A DNA stretch of 64,000 nt. Origin: Rhizophagus irregularis (taxonomy: Eukaryota > Glomeromycota > Glomeromycetes > Glomerales > Glomeraceae). The notes beneath the pieces are model-generated. The model saw nothing but the letters and a program-made list of their open reading frames with translations, made no database searches and had not been told where the DNA came from. Where the stretch lies: contig NC_089429.1 of the NCBI RefSeq assembly GCF_026210795.1, forward strand, positions 2,728,001 through 2,792,000, in the 5' to 3' direction. A program made the translations under genes and the position numbers. Positions 47,340 to 59,725 of this stretch are shown here, in pieces (positions within the stretch are counted from its first letter, which is position 1; each line of letters begins with the position of its first letter).

Positions 47340-47845
47340 GAGACCCATTTAATTTAATGTACTTATTAAAGAGGGGAAAAAGTTATATTAGTAATTTAGT
47401 TATTTAATTTTAAATCCAATACAATAAAGTTTGATGCATACCTGTTTAATAAACATAATTTTTAAGTAAAAAATACTTATACATGTCTACAATTAACACC
47501 TCGACACGGACCTATTTAATTTAATGTACTTGTTAAAGAGGGGAAAAAGTTATATTAGTAATTTAGTTATTTAATTTTAAATCCAATACAATAAAGTTTG
47601 ATGCATACCTGTTTAATAAACATAATTTTTAAGTAAAAAATACTTATACACGTCTACAATTAACACCTCGACACGGACCTATTTAATTTAATGTACTTGT
47701 TAAAGAGGGGAAAAAGGTATATTAGTAATTTAATTATTTAATTTTAAATCCAATACAATAAAGTTTGATGCATACCTGTTAATAAACATAAAAAAATACT
47801 TATACACGTCTACATTCTACAGTTAACACCTGACACGGCTACATT
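47340..47845. repeat. Three tandem units of 167 bp
   Basis: The phrase AATTTAATGTACTT starts at 47351, 47518 and 47685, giving two exact 167 bp periods. The units are nearly identical; the third has a small internal deletion near its end. Each has a GC-richer CACCTCGACACGGACC border. Confidence 0.9.
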
Positions 47846-48368
47846 AAAATAGAAAAAATAAAAGAATCAGTTAATATTAATTTCGACAGTAACTAACTAT
47901 TGGATAATTGATATTGTGGTGGAAAATTTATGTATTCATACCGTCTCTCCCTGTAATATAGTCAGCTTCTCTTCTAAGTAGGATTAATTAAAACTTTCTA
48001 ATTCCAGAAATTCAAGGTTTTGTATCTTGTATCCTTTATTCCTGGTAAAATATTTTTCGTCAGTAAGTTTATAAATAATATAGACTTATTACCAGAATAA
48101 CATAGACTTATTACCAATATTTTATCAGAAAAGAGAAAAGTAAAATAAAAAAACAGTGAAATGTTTTGCTTATAATAGGTATTTCATCTATTTCATCATC
48201 GCTTATCCGTGTTTAACTATTTTTAGATACAAATAAAGTTAATGGGATAATCTTATTCATGTTTAGCTATTTTTAGAAATTAATCAATATACAACAAATA
48301 TTCTTAATTATCGGGTTTTTTACTAGAACATAAAAAGTTTTATTATAAGTGCGAACTGCTGCAAGAAA

Positions 48369-51300
48369 TCAATGCCCAATATTTTCCCAATTAGAGTCAT
48401 CAAATGCATTTTCTTTATCAATTATATAATATCTATTATCTATTTTAGCAAAACCTATACAATGATCTAAACATCTTACATCGATAAATTCTTTTGATCT
48501 GAATTGAGTAAAATGTTTACATCCATATTCATCTTCTACAATTTTTGATGTTAATTGTACATAGGCTAACATGTAAACCTGATGGTTGAATTCATGGACA
48601 AGATAATAATTTACGATTCCATATATATCTACAATAACGAGTTGAGGAGGCGCATTGGGTCCGTGGGCAAGTTTATCTATTGTGCGTCTTATCTAAAAAT
48701 ATTTATAAATAAAATATAAAATCAATATTAAAATTATATCAAAAAAATAAAAAAATAGCAATGATAGTAATCAAAGATTATAAATTTTACCTGAAGCACA
48801 ATAATTATTTCTTGCAATTTTATTATTTCTTTTTATACAACAGCTACTAATATATTGTCCATCTGAAGTTCTTAATCTTCCATATCTTACACCATAATTA
48901 TTAACCTCCTAAAAAACGAAATTATTTTGTTATTGTAATGATGAATTTAAAATTAAATAAAATAAAGCTTTATATTACCATTTCTAAATCATTACGATTT
49001 ATATTGCTTGATCCTTCGTAAAATTTAATCAGATGTTTGTGTTCTTGGCTTGCAGAGAATATTGAGTAGAAGGGGAATAAAATTCTTCTTCATACCCTTC
49101 AGTACTAAAGACCCGTTCCTTACTCCATTGTTTTAGCGGGTTTTCTTTGAAAATAGCTTTTGAGATAGAAAAAAATGGTAACATATAAAATTGCTGTAAC
49201 AAAGTAAGCATATTTGCAAGGTTGCTATATGGCTTGATCTTTGATTTAATGAGTGGTTGTAATATACCACACACCCTTTCCATAGGAAACTGCCAATGGG
49301 TTCAACTAGGGCCACAATATTTAATAGAATTTGCTACATGTAAGAGGTAATGGAAACTTATCTTACATGCTGCTAAACGTCGGGCTATTGTTCGATAATA
49401 CTCTCTAAAATAATTAATCATTATTTTAATTATTATACAATTATAAATTATAAGACAGAAATCATTACCTTTCATAATAATCTGAAAATTTTTTAAGCAA
49501 AATTTGTACATCATCAATTTGTTCTTCAGATATTTCAGGTTCTAAACAAAGCTTTACAGACTTCACAAAGTTTGCCCATCCTTGAAGATGCCTATTATGT
49601 AACGAAAAGTAAAATTTACTTTTTGATTAGTTAAAAAAATTTAAAAATGTATTAATTTAACTTTTTACTTTTTATTAAAATACCTTTTATCCAGATACAT
49701 CTTTAGTAATGGTAATGAAAATAAAATTATCCAATTTCTCCATTCTACCGCTTTGTAACCATTATGATATTTAAATATGTCACGTGGAGGGCGACCAATT
49801 TCAATAGGCATATTTTTTTTTACTTTTTCCATTTGTATGCCAATACTTTCCCACTGTGATTTTGATAACTCATAATCACTAGACAATAATAGATTGTTAT
49901 AAAAAAATTTTCCACTCCAATGTGCATTGACGTGCGCCATTCTCGAAGAATAAATGCATTATATCTGTTGGGAAAGACCATGGAAATAATAATGTTTGTA
50001 ATTTTAACAATTCACTGGACCCTTTAATTCCTGTATAGTAAAGTAATAATAATTAATACAGAGATGTAAGTATACTTTTACTTTTTTTCTCAAGAAAATC
50101 ATACCTGTTTCTCTGATCATTTCATCTTTTCGATCTTTATTCGTTTCTTCTTCAATTAATTTTCCCATATTGATCGTGTCATCATGATTTCTTATATTGC
50201 AAAAAGCAGATGATGGATAGTATATGTGTTTATTTGATGGGTGACAAGTCCCTTTTATCATACAAAAACGACAACCTTTATACGAATTGTGTCCAGAGAG
50301 GTTTAAGCTTTTGCTTAACGCTGGAACATCCCCCGTCCATGTTAATAAATGTGCGCGTAAAATAAAAGGTTCATTTGTTCGTCCATCTATACATTGAACT
50401 CCTTCTATAATATTTAACAAAATAAAATTTCAATTATAGAAAAAATACATTTTTATTAGATATTAAAATTAGCTATACCTTCAAGTTCTTGTAATTCTTT
50501 TATAAGAGGGCATAAAAAAGAATTAAAATTCTTTGGCGAACGGGGACCTGGTATTATCATTGTTACCAGTAGATTTTCTTTTTTTACACGAATAGAAGGA
50601 TGAAGATTATTATTTATTAATAAGATGACCCAACAATCATCGGTTCGTTGTTCAAAGATCTGATATCCATCACATGTCCCGGATAGTGCAATATCCCGTT
50701 CATCTTTAAAAAAACCCCTTTGTAATAAATCCTTATATAACCTATTGAAAGAAACATATTTTAATGGCCTTTTTTTTAAAAAAAAAATTTACTTTAGTAA
50801 TTAAATTATACTCACAATCCATCAAAGATATCAGCATATATTTCCTCCTCTCCTTTGTTTTGGGAATAATTACTTCTATATTGTAATTCTTCGGCTCTTT
50901 CTTTATTCTTGTATTGAATTATTAGGCGTTCTTTTACCGAAAAAAAAAATGTTGTATTTACAGGTTTGCCATTATCATCAAATCTGTTTTCACCACAAAT
51001 AGGGCAACTGGCTAAATTTTCATATGATGATGTAAATGCAATACAACTGTTTTTGCAAGTATCGTATCCATGAGGTTCAAAAGGAACTATGCTATTGATT
51101 TTTTTTTCAACTTATAGATTGCTAAATTAGAATTAACATTATCAAGTATTTTGTTGAATGCGATGTCAGATATTGAATGGAGTACTTTTGTATGTAAAAG
51201 ACGTAAACCTTGAATCAATTCATCTAAAATAAATAAATATTATTATTCTATCAAAATTAAAATCAATAAACATAGTATTAACTGTACTATCGTTTATGTT

Positions 51301-51972
51301 TGTCATTTCAGATTCCTCAAATTCTTTATCATCATCTGTTAATTCATCATTCTCTTCAGAAATATATGCACTTGTTTGCGAACAATCACTTTCAGTTTCT
51401 ATGTCTCCTTTATCATCTTCTTCATCACAATCTTTATTATCAAGACTTTGCCTATCACTATTCTTATCGTAATCTTCGTTATTAGGAATTGGATTACCAT
51501 TATTATAATCTTCGTTGTCAAGAAATGGCTCATCGCTATCATCATCATCATAATCTTCTGATCTGCAATTAACATGATTTTGATGATTATTAAAGTATTA
51601 TTATAACAATAATGTTTAATAAAAGTAAAATTTACTTTTTTTTATAAAACAATTAATTAATTACCTTTTTGGTATGTCTTTTAAAATTACAGGAACATGA
51701 TCGTTATTTGAAATATTGCTTTCTGAACTTGTATCTGATTTATCCGATTCATCGTCTTCGAACTTTTTTTTTTCAGCTGCGTTACAACTTGAAATTGATT
51801 CACTATCGCTTTTTGTTTCTGATCCGCTTTCTGCTTCAGATTCATTAATTTTTTCAATATTTGCTTTTTCTCTTTTTTGATGTTTTTTAAAAGTTTTTCT
51901 AGTAGACAACCACTTTCCGTTACCATCTTTAGAATTTATTTTACAAATACGACAAGAACAAAGAAATGGCAT
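48369..51972 (-). pseudogene. Tnp2-type transposase of a CACTA/EnSpm element, nearly whole but broken
   Basis: The minus strand encodes a multi-exon transposase. It begins with FLCSCRICKINSKDGNGKW and an acidic Ser/Asp-rich segment. Then come CPICGENRF, the conserved ALSGTCDGYQIFEQ and MIIPGPRSPKNFNSFLCPLI blocks, LLTWTGDVPALSKSLNLSGH with CRFCMIKG, FPWSFPTDIMHLFFEN, AHWSGKFF and WQFPMERVCGILQPLI. The end lies at about 48369 (IDNRYYIIDKENAFDD). These match the Tnp2 (Transposase_21) family. At least two defects are visible: a frame change just after FFEN near 49937, and an in-frame TGA where Trp is expected shortly before WQFPMERVCG (near 49303). CACTA ends were not located. Confidence 0.75.
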
Positions 51973-52146
51973 TTTGAAACGTGATAGAATTTATGTAATG
52001 ATATATTTTTATAAACAATCACATAGTTTGTATTACATGATTGTATTAAATTTACGCATTAAAGTTAGAGGTTGTGTTACAAGATTGTGTATCGTTATTA
52101 GAGATGATATAATAATGACAATATTCGTAATAATTATACTGATTGT

Positions 52147-52310
52147 ATTATGAGCAATGGTTCACACAAAGCCATACTAATTGTTCAAAGCCTATTATGA
52201 GCAACGGTTCATATAAAAGCCATAATAATTGTTCAAAGCCTATTATGAGCAACGGTTCATATAAAGCCATACTAATTGTATTAAGAGATTGTGTTATGAG
52301 CAACGCTCGT
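52147..52310. repeat. Tandem repeat upstream of the Tnp2 gene
   Basis: Three full units and one partial unit of 46-52 bp start with TATTATGAGCAACGGTTCA and end in ATTGTTCAAAGCC. They lie about 180 bp upstream of the transposase start, where CACTA elements usually carry subterminal repeats; the link is inferred. Confidence 0.75.
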
Positions 52311-52883
52311 ACTGATGACCGATAAATTGAATCATTATATTTTATGTATTATTATCAATGAAGTTAATTTAACCGTGTTAATACTGACAAGAATGTAGTC
52401 CTAATACTTGTAATAATCTTTCATTAATAATTTCATAATATAATTTTCATGATATTTTTTTTCTTTATGACACCAACACTACAGTGAAATGCAAAAGTTA
52501 TATTTAAAGGTATAAACTCCTTCTCACCAATTGTTCGCAAGGCTCTCAATCAGTCAGAACCTAAAATAAAGTTATATCGGTTATTAGACATGTTTGATAC
52601 TGGTCTCCTTAGTGTCCTCGAGCTGGGCTTTGATGCATAAACGAGTCGTAATATATTATTGCACAGGGGTAATGAGTCAGTTTTTGGAGAGGCACTTTGT
52701 TAGACCATCAGGACAGAAAATCAGAAAATGGTGTCGAACAACTATAAATGGTATTTCGCGATCAATAAAAAATAAAAATAAACAACGCGTCAGTCGCGTC
52801 ACGTTTAAGTATAAAGTATAAATACATGCTATCTTTAGTGATTCTTCATTTCTTTACGCATTTTTTTAAAAAAATTTAAAAAA
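52311..52883. other. Non-coding stretch
   Basis: A 75-codon frame at 52594 has no recognisable feature. No other structure is seen. Confidence 0.4.
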
Positions 52884-53830
52884 AATGGAACAAACACCCG
52901 AAACTGAGGTATAAAAGTAAAAATATAAAAATATTTTTAATAATCTATAATCAAAAATTCTTACTTTATTACTATATTATAGCTCAGTCATATATAAGCC
53001 TACGTCTAAATATAATTTACAAGATGCGTTAGGATTAAAAAATGAAAAGCAACGCTGGCTTGCTTATTTGGTAACTATTTATTAATTTTTAATAAAAGAT
53101 AAAAATTGTTTTTTAATAGTAAATTTTTGTAATAGGAGATAATGCGAGAATGTCTCTACGAAAAGAATGTAGATTTTACCGCCGATTATAGGAGTCAAAA
53201 GCATACAATAACTGCACAAATAGTTCGTTCTGTAAATATTAAATTTTAATTTTCGTCATTTCTTTTTTTTTTGAAGTATACTAAAAATTATTATATTATA
53301 GTTTAAAAAAAAGGCTCCTGACTTCCTATAACCGCAGCCGATTGGGCTGTAAAGGAGATGCTTGTTAGTACTATACAAAATAAACGTAAGTTAATAATAA
53401 CTTTATTTATACCTAGTTGGTTTATAGTAGAAATTAATTATTTCATTTTATTTATAATAGGCTATTATCTGAAAAAAAAAAAAATGAATTAGAAAATAAT
53501 TTAAGAGTTCCACCACAAAATTCTCCAGCATTACAGGACCGTCCTCCACCATCTCCTCAAGCACAACAAGATCCTCCTTCTCCAGTTGAGCCTTCTGATG
53601 AACAAGTTCAGATCTGGCCTCCAGTTGAGCCTTCTGATGAACAAGTTCAGATCCGGCCTCCAGAACCACGTACTGATGAACAAGTTCAGGTCCGGCCTCC
53701 AGAACCACGTACTAATGAAAAAGTTCAAAGTGATCCTCCAAAAAGGGTCCGGAAACAACATGTAAATGACAAAGAAAATCAAAATAATGTCCCCAAAAAA
53801 AGAGGAAGAAAAGCAAAATCAAGTAAATAA
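52884..53830 (+). pseudogene. Unrecognised gene with proline-rich repeats and AT-hook-like end, possibly broken
   Basis: ATG at 52884 opens EQTPETE, followed by a splice donor. Later blocks are KYNLQDALGLKNEKQRWLAY, REC-LYEKN and a further short exon, then a last exon from about 53461 to 53830. That exon has four PPVEPSDEQVQI-like units and a basic end with KKRGRKAKSS, reminiscent of an AT hook. The last exon is open and convincing, but upstream exons could not be joined in phase without stops. No family is recognised. Confidence 0.4.
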
Positions 53831-54218
53831 ATAAACTTGATCTCGGAGATGACAATTTCTTCGTTCTTGTATAAAACGAATCATACATAGTTTTGACTTA
53901 ATTAGTTCAATAAATCTTGTTATGATAAACTATTGGTTAATTCATCTTCTCATACACTATATCAGTATTCGGCATTTCATTCGAATTAAATTAAAAATTT
54001 GAAGACGTTTAGATTACCTCCGCATAAATAATTTGAATTGTGTAACGCGTAATTTGTCCACGCCTCATTACGCAATGTTTAATTGTTCTAATCATTAATA
54101 AATAATCTACACACTATAAATTACTTTGATAAGAAATTTTACACATTTAATCTTTTTTGTTCTAAAAAATCGCTTAAATCTTATAAATACCTTTCCCTTC
54201 AATTATGATAACTTACAA
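53831..54218. other. Intergenic stretch
   Basis: No gene is seen; it ends in the likely promoter of the next small gene. Confidence 0.4.
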
Positions 54219-54726
54219 ATGAAGATGGTTCACAAAAGAAGTCAAAATAAATTACAAGAACGAAAAAATAAATCCTTTTCGAATAATAAAAGAAAAAGAG
54301 ATAAGGTGAGTGAACACTTGAGAACCGCCTAGAGTGGTTACTAGGTTCGCCCGTAGTTTTTCAGATCTTTTAGATAGCTTTTTTTATTTTTTTTCTTCTA
54401 TTTTTTATTTTTTTATTTTTTTATTTTTTTTTGGAGGGTTTAATAAAAGATGGAGTATATAATTGTATTCGGTTGTTATCTGGTTTCTAATTAAAAAATT
54501 GGTTTAGGTCAACTCTTTAAACGAAACAATTGAAAATAAAGATAAAGGTAATTATAAATTATTATTGTATAAATAATATATATCAATTACTAACATTTAT
54601 TTAGAAATTACACAATTAAAACGGCAAAAAACATTTGCCGTTGAATTATATCAACAAAAGTTAAACCAAATAATAGAAATAGAAAATAAATTAGAAAATA
54701 ATTGCAAATGTATAGAAAATGAATAA
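54219..54726 (+). CDS. Small basic coiled-coil protein 1
   Basis: Three exons join in phase (54219-54305, one ending in NKDKE, and one ending at 54726). The first 29 residues are strongly basic (KMVHKRSQNKLQERKNKS, then NNKRKRDK). The rest is a predicted coiled coil (EITQLKRQKTFAVELYQQKL) ending in NNCKCIENE. No family is recognised. It shares the start M-V-(G)-H-(K)-R-S-Q, a three-exon plan and the basic-then-coiled layout with the gene 600 bp downstream, so the two are probably distant paralogues. Nuclear or nucleic-acid binding is a guess from charge alone. Confidence 0.5.
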
Positions 54727-55331
54727 TTTTGTTAATAAATTATATGTTATTATAATTCAAGAACTACGTGAAAAATTTTTTTTTTTGATGGGAGAAAAAA
54801 ATGATATGTTCCCATATGAAATAAAAATGATATATCTTCCATACAAAACAAGTTTTGTGAGAAAAAAAATCATTTTTTCACGAGAAAAGGAGTTTGTCAA
54901 ACAAGATCTGCTACTTTTACGTAATTACTAATAGCTCATTTATTTAATATTTGTATAATTTATAAAATAAAATACGAATACTGACAAAAAGTAAATTTTA
55001 CTTTCAGTTAACAACCAGATCGGCATACTGTACTATTCCGATTAAAGTTTCTAGCACGTTGTTTGTAATTAATTTTGTACTTTTCTTTGTCCCCATTTTT
55101 CCCATTTCACAAAAAATTCATCAGATCTTATCGTTCTCGTGTATTTGCTAAAATCCTTCTTTTTGAAACATGTATTTTCTCACGCATTTTTTCCTATATA
55201 TACAATCCAATTACGTAAAAATTATTTTAAGTTTTCGTAACGTCTAAAACTGTGGTCTGCTTGGAAGGTTTTAGCCTGCCGAGATAGTTTTAATGATAGG
55301 AATAACTTTTAATTTATATAATAGATTCACG

Positions 55332-55967
55332 ATGGTCGGACACCGCTCTCAACGTTCGAAGGAAAAACGAATTGCTCGCATTAAGAGCAAGAGAGGAAGT
55401 GCTCGTCAGGTAGTTGCAGGTGGGTTCCCTCTACATGATATCCTGGGGGCTTAGATTGTTCTAAAGAGGGCTTGTGGACGTTTGTCCTGAAATGATCCTG
55501 TGGACGTCTTTGGATTGTTCTAAAGGTGACTTGTGGACGTCTGTTCTAAAACGAATCTGTGGACGTCTAAGCGGTATCGGTGTCAACCTAAGATGGAGAA
55601 ACCCGCTTGGTCGAGCTGCGCATAGATCAAGTTAACCAATTTTTTTTCCCCCATTAGATTACATAAAGGAATTGGAAAAAAAGGTGCAGGAACTTCAAGA
55701 GCAAGTGAATGGTATGGATCGGGCTTACAGAGATGACCAGAGAGAATTGCTGCGGGTACATAATGAATTAAAAAAGGCAGAGAGGAAGTAAGTAATCAAC
55801 TTTTTTGCTAATAAGTTTCCTTAAATTAATATAATTTTTCACTTTTATTTTATTAGGATTACTTGTTTAGAAGGGGAGGAAAGGGATGAAGAAGGCCAAG
55901 AAAGAAGACAAAGAAGGGGACAGGGACGAGGGAAAAGGGGAAACGTTGTTGTAAGTTGTAAATATTG
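55332..55967 (+). CDS. Small basic coiled-coil protein 2, bZIP-like
   Basis: Three exons join in phase (55332-55419, the coiled-coil exon after CCATTAG, and a last exon ending at 55967). Residues 1-29 are basic (VGHRSQRSKEKRIARIKSKR). The next exon has heptads of hydrophobics (YIKELEKKVQELQEQV). The spacing resembles a bZIP: an Arg sits ten residues before the first heptad Leu, but the invariant bZIP Asn position is Ile, so it is at best a non-canonical bZIP. The end is Arg/Gly-rich (RRQRRGQGRGKRG), which may bind RNA. Composition is less AT-rich than its surroundings. Confidence 0.5.
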
Positions 55968-56740
55968 ACGTGCTTGGTAAACTAGTTTTAAGAATGAAGG
56001 ATAAAATCTAGCGCAAAGAGTAGTGACAATACAAAGTGCAATAAAATTACAGGTATTGCGAATAAAATGACTAAAGAGCCAAAAGACAGCGAATAAAATG
56101 ACTAAAAAGCCAAAAGACAGAATGAAAAAAAGAAAGATATAAATGAATGTAAACGAAAATGATGCAGACCTAACCTGACGTTATACATTATATGTTATAC
56201 TGTACGAACCCTGTTGTGATATTAAAGTCAATCGGCAAATATATATACAGTATATATATTTCAAATAAATCTTAATAAAAAAATCAACGTGTAACTGAAT
56301 GATAAATTTTCTTTACCTGAAGATTTTTTTAGGTCTCCCGGTTCGTAAGACGAAAACGTCTAACGTAATGATTCAATTTATGATCGCATTGCACATTGCG
56401 CAAGTTTAATAACCCACCTATTATTTTTTTTTATTTATTTATTATATATCTAATAATTATTTTCACACGAGAAAAAAAAATTTTTTGTCAATCCTAACTG
56501 TTACATTCTGCTACCATCAAAATTGTCATTTTTTTTTTAGTGAGAAAATTTTTTATTTGCGGAAAAAAAAATACCGAATGGGAGAAATGTGGATGTTGCA
56601 CAGAGTTTAATGTGTCATGCTAAGGTGGTGGAACATCATTATTATAACACAATTAAATCTTACGCGTGCACTTCCATTTTTGGTTCATCAAATCCACTTT
56701 GCCATTAAAGTATAAATACACCGCTTCCATTAAAAGATGT
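55968..56740. other. Intergenic stretch
   Basis: No gene. A short direct duplication (GCGAATAAAATGACTAAA) occurs at about 56057 and 56089. Confidence 0.45.
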
Positions 56741-56749
56741 AAAGATGTA

Positions 56750-56875
56750 ATTCAATATCGAATTACATATTACGATTAATATGTCCAAACAAAAAAAAAT
56801 CGAATTACATATTACGATTAATATGTCGCAGCAAAAAAGCCATGAAATAGAATTACATATTACGATTAATAAATT
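56750..56875. repeat. Three copies of a 27 bp phrase
   Basis: GAATTACATATTACGATTAA occurs at about 56760, 56811 and 56851, spaced by 40-51 bp. The repeats lie just upstream of the unrecognised gene starting near 56986. Confidence 0.7.
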
Positions 56876-56985
56876 TATCAAAAAAAAAATTAAAAATTCA
56901 TTTTTTGGTTTTTCTTTCTCTAATTCTCTTCTTTTTTTAAAAAAATACTGAATTCTTTCTACCACCTTTATCGCAATTTTAAAAT

Positions 56986-59025
56986 ATGGACTCTTTAAGA
57001 TCATTAAAAATACCAATTATCCAGCTGCAAAAAAAGTATTTTACCTTATAATTTTGATTCTGGAGAACAACCCGAAACAGAACAGCCTGCAACAGGTTTG
57101 CAAAGTTAATTATTTATTTTGTATCTAATTCTAATAAATCAATTAATATCTACTTCAATTTTGAATCAATATTTCATAATTGGATATATTTAAAGATAAA
57201 CAAGAACCATTGGTCCTAATAATTTCTCCAAGTGTTACAAGTGACGATGGTTCTTTTGGTTCTCCTAGTGTCGGGGTTGGGGTTTCTGAAACTTTTAGTA
57301 ATAATGGCACTAAAAAACCAAATATAAATAATGAATTTGACAATGATGATAGGAATGAAGAACAGGATCATGGTCGAAGGTTAGTTTTAAAATTAATATG
57401 ATTTTATATTTAATATATGTGCGAACACGGTATAACAGTAATATTAAAGTTTATTAAATAGTTATTAATTAACACAATTTTATTTACAAAAAGTAAATTC
57501 CTTTTTTCTTATTTATATTTTATAGATGATCAAGTAAAAGTATTGGATACCAATACTGATGATGCTAACGAAGATTTTTGTAAGTTTCAATTTATATCTT
57601 ATAATCTTAGTAATTTAGAGCAAACAGTAATATTTAAATTTATGTTTATTATTTTCTATTTATTGTAATGTATAAGGTTCAACCCAAAAAAATGATAAAA
57701 AAGAACGAAAATTGGTAAATTTTCGCATTTTTTTTCTTACCTTGTTGATTAACAAAAGAGATACTTACTTTTTGTTATTTTAAATTATATTAGATACCTC
57801 GATGCGTAAAAGGGCTAAACCGGGTATTGTATAATTCACAGAAAGTAAACTCTGAAACTTGAATTTGAAATAATATATATATTTTTCTTTAGACGAAAAA
57901 ATATTATTGGCCATTAATAAGATCGGAGGTCCCACAATAGATTCGTTATTATATTCATTGAGCAAATTGAAAAATACCGGAGTTAAAAGTGTAACAATGA
58001 ACTTGGTTAATAATAATATACGATTTATGGATTCCACAGGAACATTAGTGATAAAGCCAAATCACGTTAACTCCGATGATATAACAATTAATGCCAGTTT
58101 TCCTCATTATGATTATAATCAAGCCTCGGATCTCAGCTTCGAGGCAAATATTATCGAATTAAAGAAATTCAAAGAATTGGATATGGCAAGTATAAGATTG
58201 GCGGAAGATTTGCATAAGCTGCTAGGTTATATTGGTAAATTGCCAAATAATCCACCTATACGTGATAGGTCAATCTTCAGTAAAAAAGAAGAGTATAGAG
58301 AAGCCCTCATTAGTCATTTGGAAAAGATTAATTCAACACAAGATTTTCAATCTTTTCGTGGTACTCAACGTATTAATTTGATTTCTGATGACAATCAAAA
58401 AAGTTGCAGTTCTTTTAAAATTTTACCAATTCGTGTGCAAGAAAAGACTTCATCACTTACTGAATTATCTGATGAATTCAAGAAGATTGCAAAAGATTTA
58501 TCGGAGGATATATTTTTATCCGTAATGGGAGAAGCAAATGAGCAAGGAAATAAAGAAATGGCCAGACGTAAGGAACTAAGGTTTCATGTCGGGTTTTTTA
58601 AGTCATACATACAATTACAGGCTTTTTGTGAGATAAACTTAAACAGAAAACAATCAGAGACGACAAAATCTCAAGCAAAAATATTAATTGCTCAATTTTA
58701 CCCCTTAATTTCTTTACCGAATTTGGAATTGATGCTTCAGCGAGCACCACGTATATACAGGTTACTAGAAGTAGCCAATTTTGATTGGCGACTTTTAGAT
58801 TCTTTCGAAGAATTAAGCGCATGTTTTTTTAAGAGTGGAGTAAAGACGGCAATTAACTTTGAAATATGGATTAATTTGGTCTGTACAGGCAAGCTGATTA
58901 GTTATGACGAAGAATTAAAAACTCAAGAAAGAAATAGGGAAAACAAGAGGATTAAAATTGAAATTATTAAGGAATATTTTGATATTTCAGGGGTTAATTT
59001 TGACGAGATGGTTGGTAATGAGTAG
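56986..59025 (+). CDS. Unrecognised multi-exon gene, large C-terminal exon
   Basis: The last exon (about 57894-59025) encodes ~375 helical, hydrophilic residues starting DEKILLAINKIGGPTIDSLL and ending GVNFDEMVGNE; no domain was recognised. Upstream exons read: an acidic block (DSGEQPETEQPAT) spliced in phase to DKQEPLVLIISPSV (about 57196-57372), then DDQVKVLDTNTDDANEDF, then CSTQKNDKKERKL, then a short basic exon RKRAKP joining in phase to the last exon. The first 60 bases after the ATG at 56986 do not connect cleanly, so the start is uncertain. A partial inverted copy at 62183-63185 preserves the same exon blocks, which supports these being real exons. It may belong to a lineage-specific family. 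Confidence 0.5.
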
Positions 59026-59430
59026 GTAGTAAACAGAGAAAAAAAAAATTTTTTTGCAGTCAAATAGTTTTGCATTATAATTAGAATGAATTTATATTAT
59101 AATGATAAAAAATGGACTCGAAAAGCGTTGCAACCTCCAGATTTATAAATTAGCATTATAAGTAATTTAGTAATTTTACATGAATAAAAGGCTAAATAAT
59201 ATGCAATCTTTTATTGTTTGCGCATTCTAACATTTGCTAAATAAACTTGCTATAATTGCTATCGTTTACTATCATAAATAAATAAATAAATAAATCAATT
59301 TGTGGCTTAGCCTATTTTTACATGAAAAAAACTCCGATATGTTATTTATGTATACGTTTTTATGTATCTAAAAAATTAAATGTTAATTAATGATCTAGTT
59401 TAAAATTTTAAATTTATAATATTAAACATA
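59026..59430. other. Intergenic stretch
   Basis: No gene; an AAAT repeat at 59274-59295. Confidence 0.4.
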
Positions 59431-59725
59431 CCGTCCCATATTTTATTCTCTTTTTCTGCTGTTATTTCAAATTCCTCAAAACCATCATACTCTTCAGAAG
59501 TACCACTTTCTGTCTCTGAATTATCATTATCATAATTATCAATGATCTTAAAAGGTCCATAATCATAATCATCAAGAATTTGATCATCGCTAAAGTAATT
59601 ATTAGGAAAATGTAAGTTATATTTTTTATTATAAATAATCGATCAATTACCTTTTAGATGTATCTTCTAACACTGAAGGAAATGGAACATCAAAGCTTTG
59701 ATTATTACTGTCACTAAAGTCATAT
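59430..59725 (-). pseudogene. Fragment of a second Tnp2 (CACTA) element
   Basis: On the minus strand the blocks NQSFDVPFPSVLEDTSKR and, after an intron-like gap, DDQILDDYDYGPFKI with ETESGTSEEYDGFEEFEI correspond in order and style to the acidic N-terminal exons of the Tnp2 gene at 48.4-52 kb (HVPVILKDIPKR, then IETESDCSQTSAYI). Only this N-terminal part remains. Confidence 0.5.

Noticed and set aside
57155-57343. Minus-strand frame antisense to the 57 kb gene, with a similar frame at 62936-63217
   Set aside because: Both are antisense to the PLVLIISPSV exon block; their resemblance comes from the duplication, not from a coding role.
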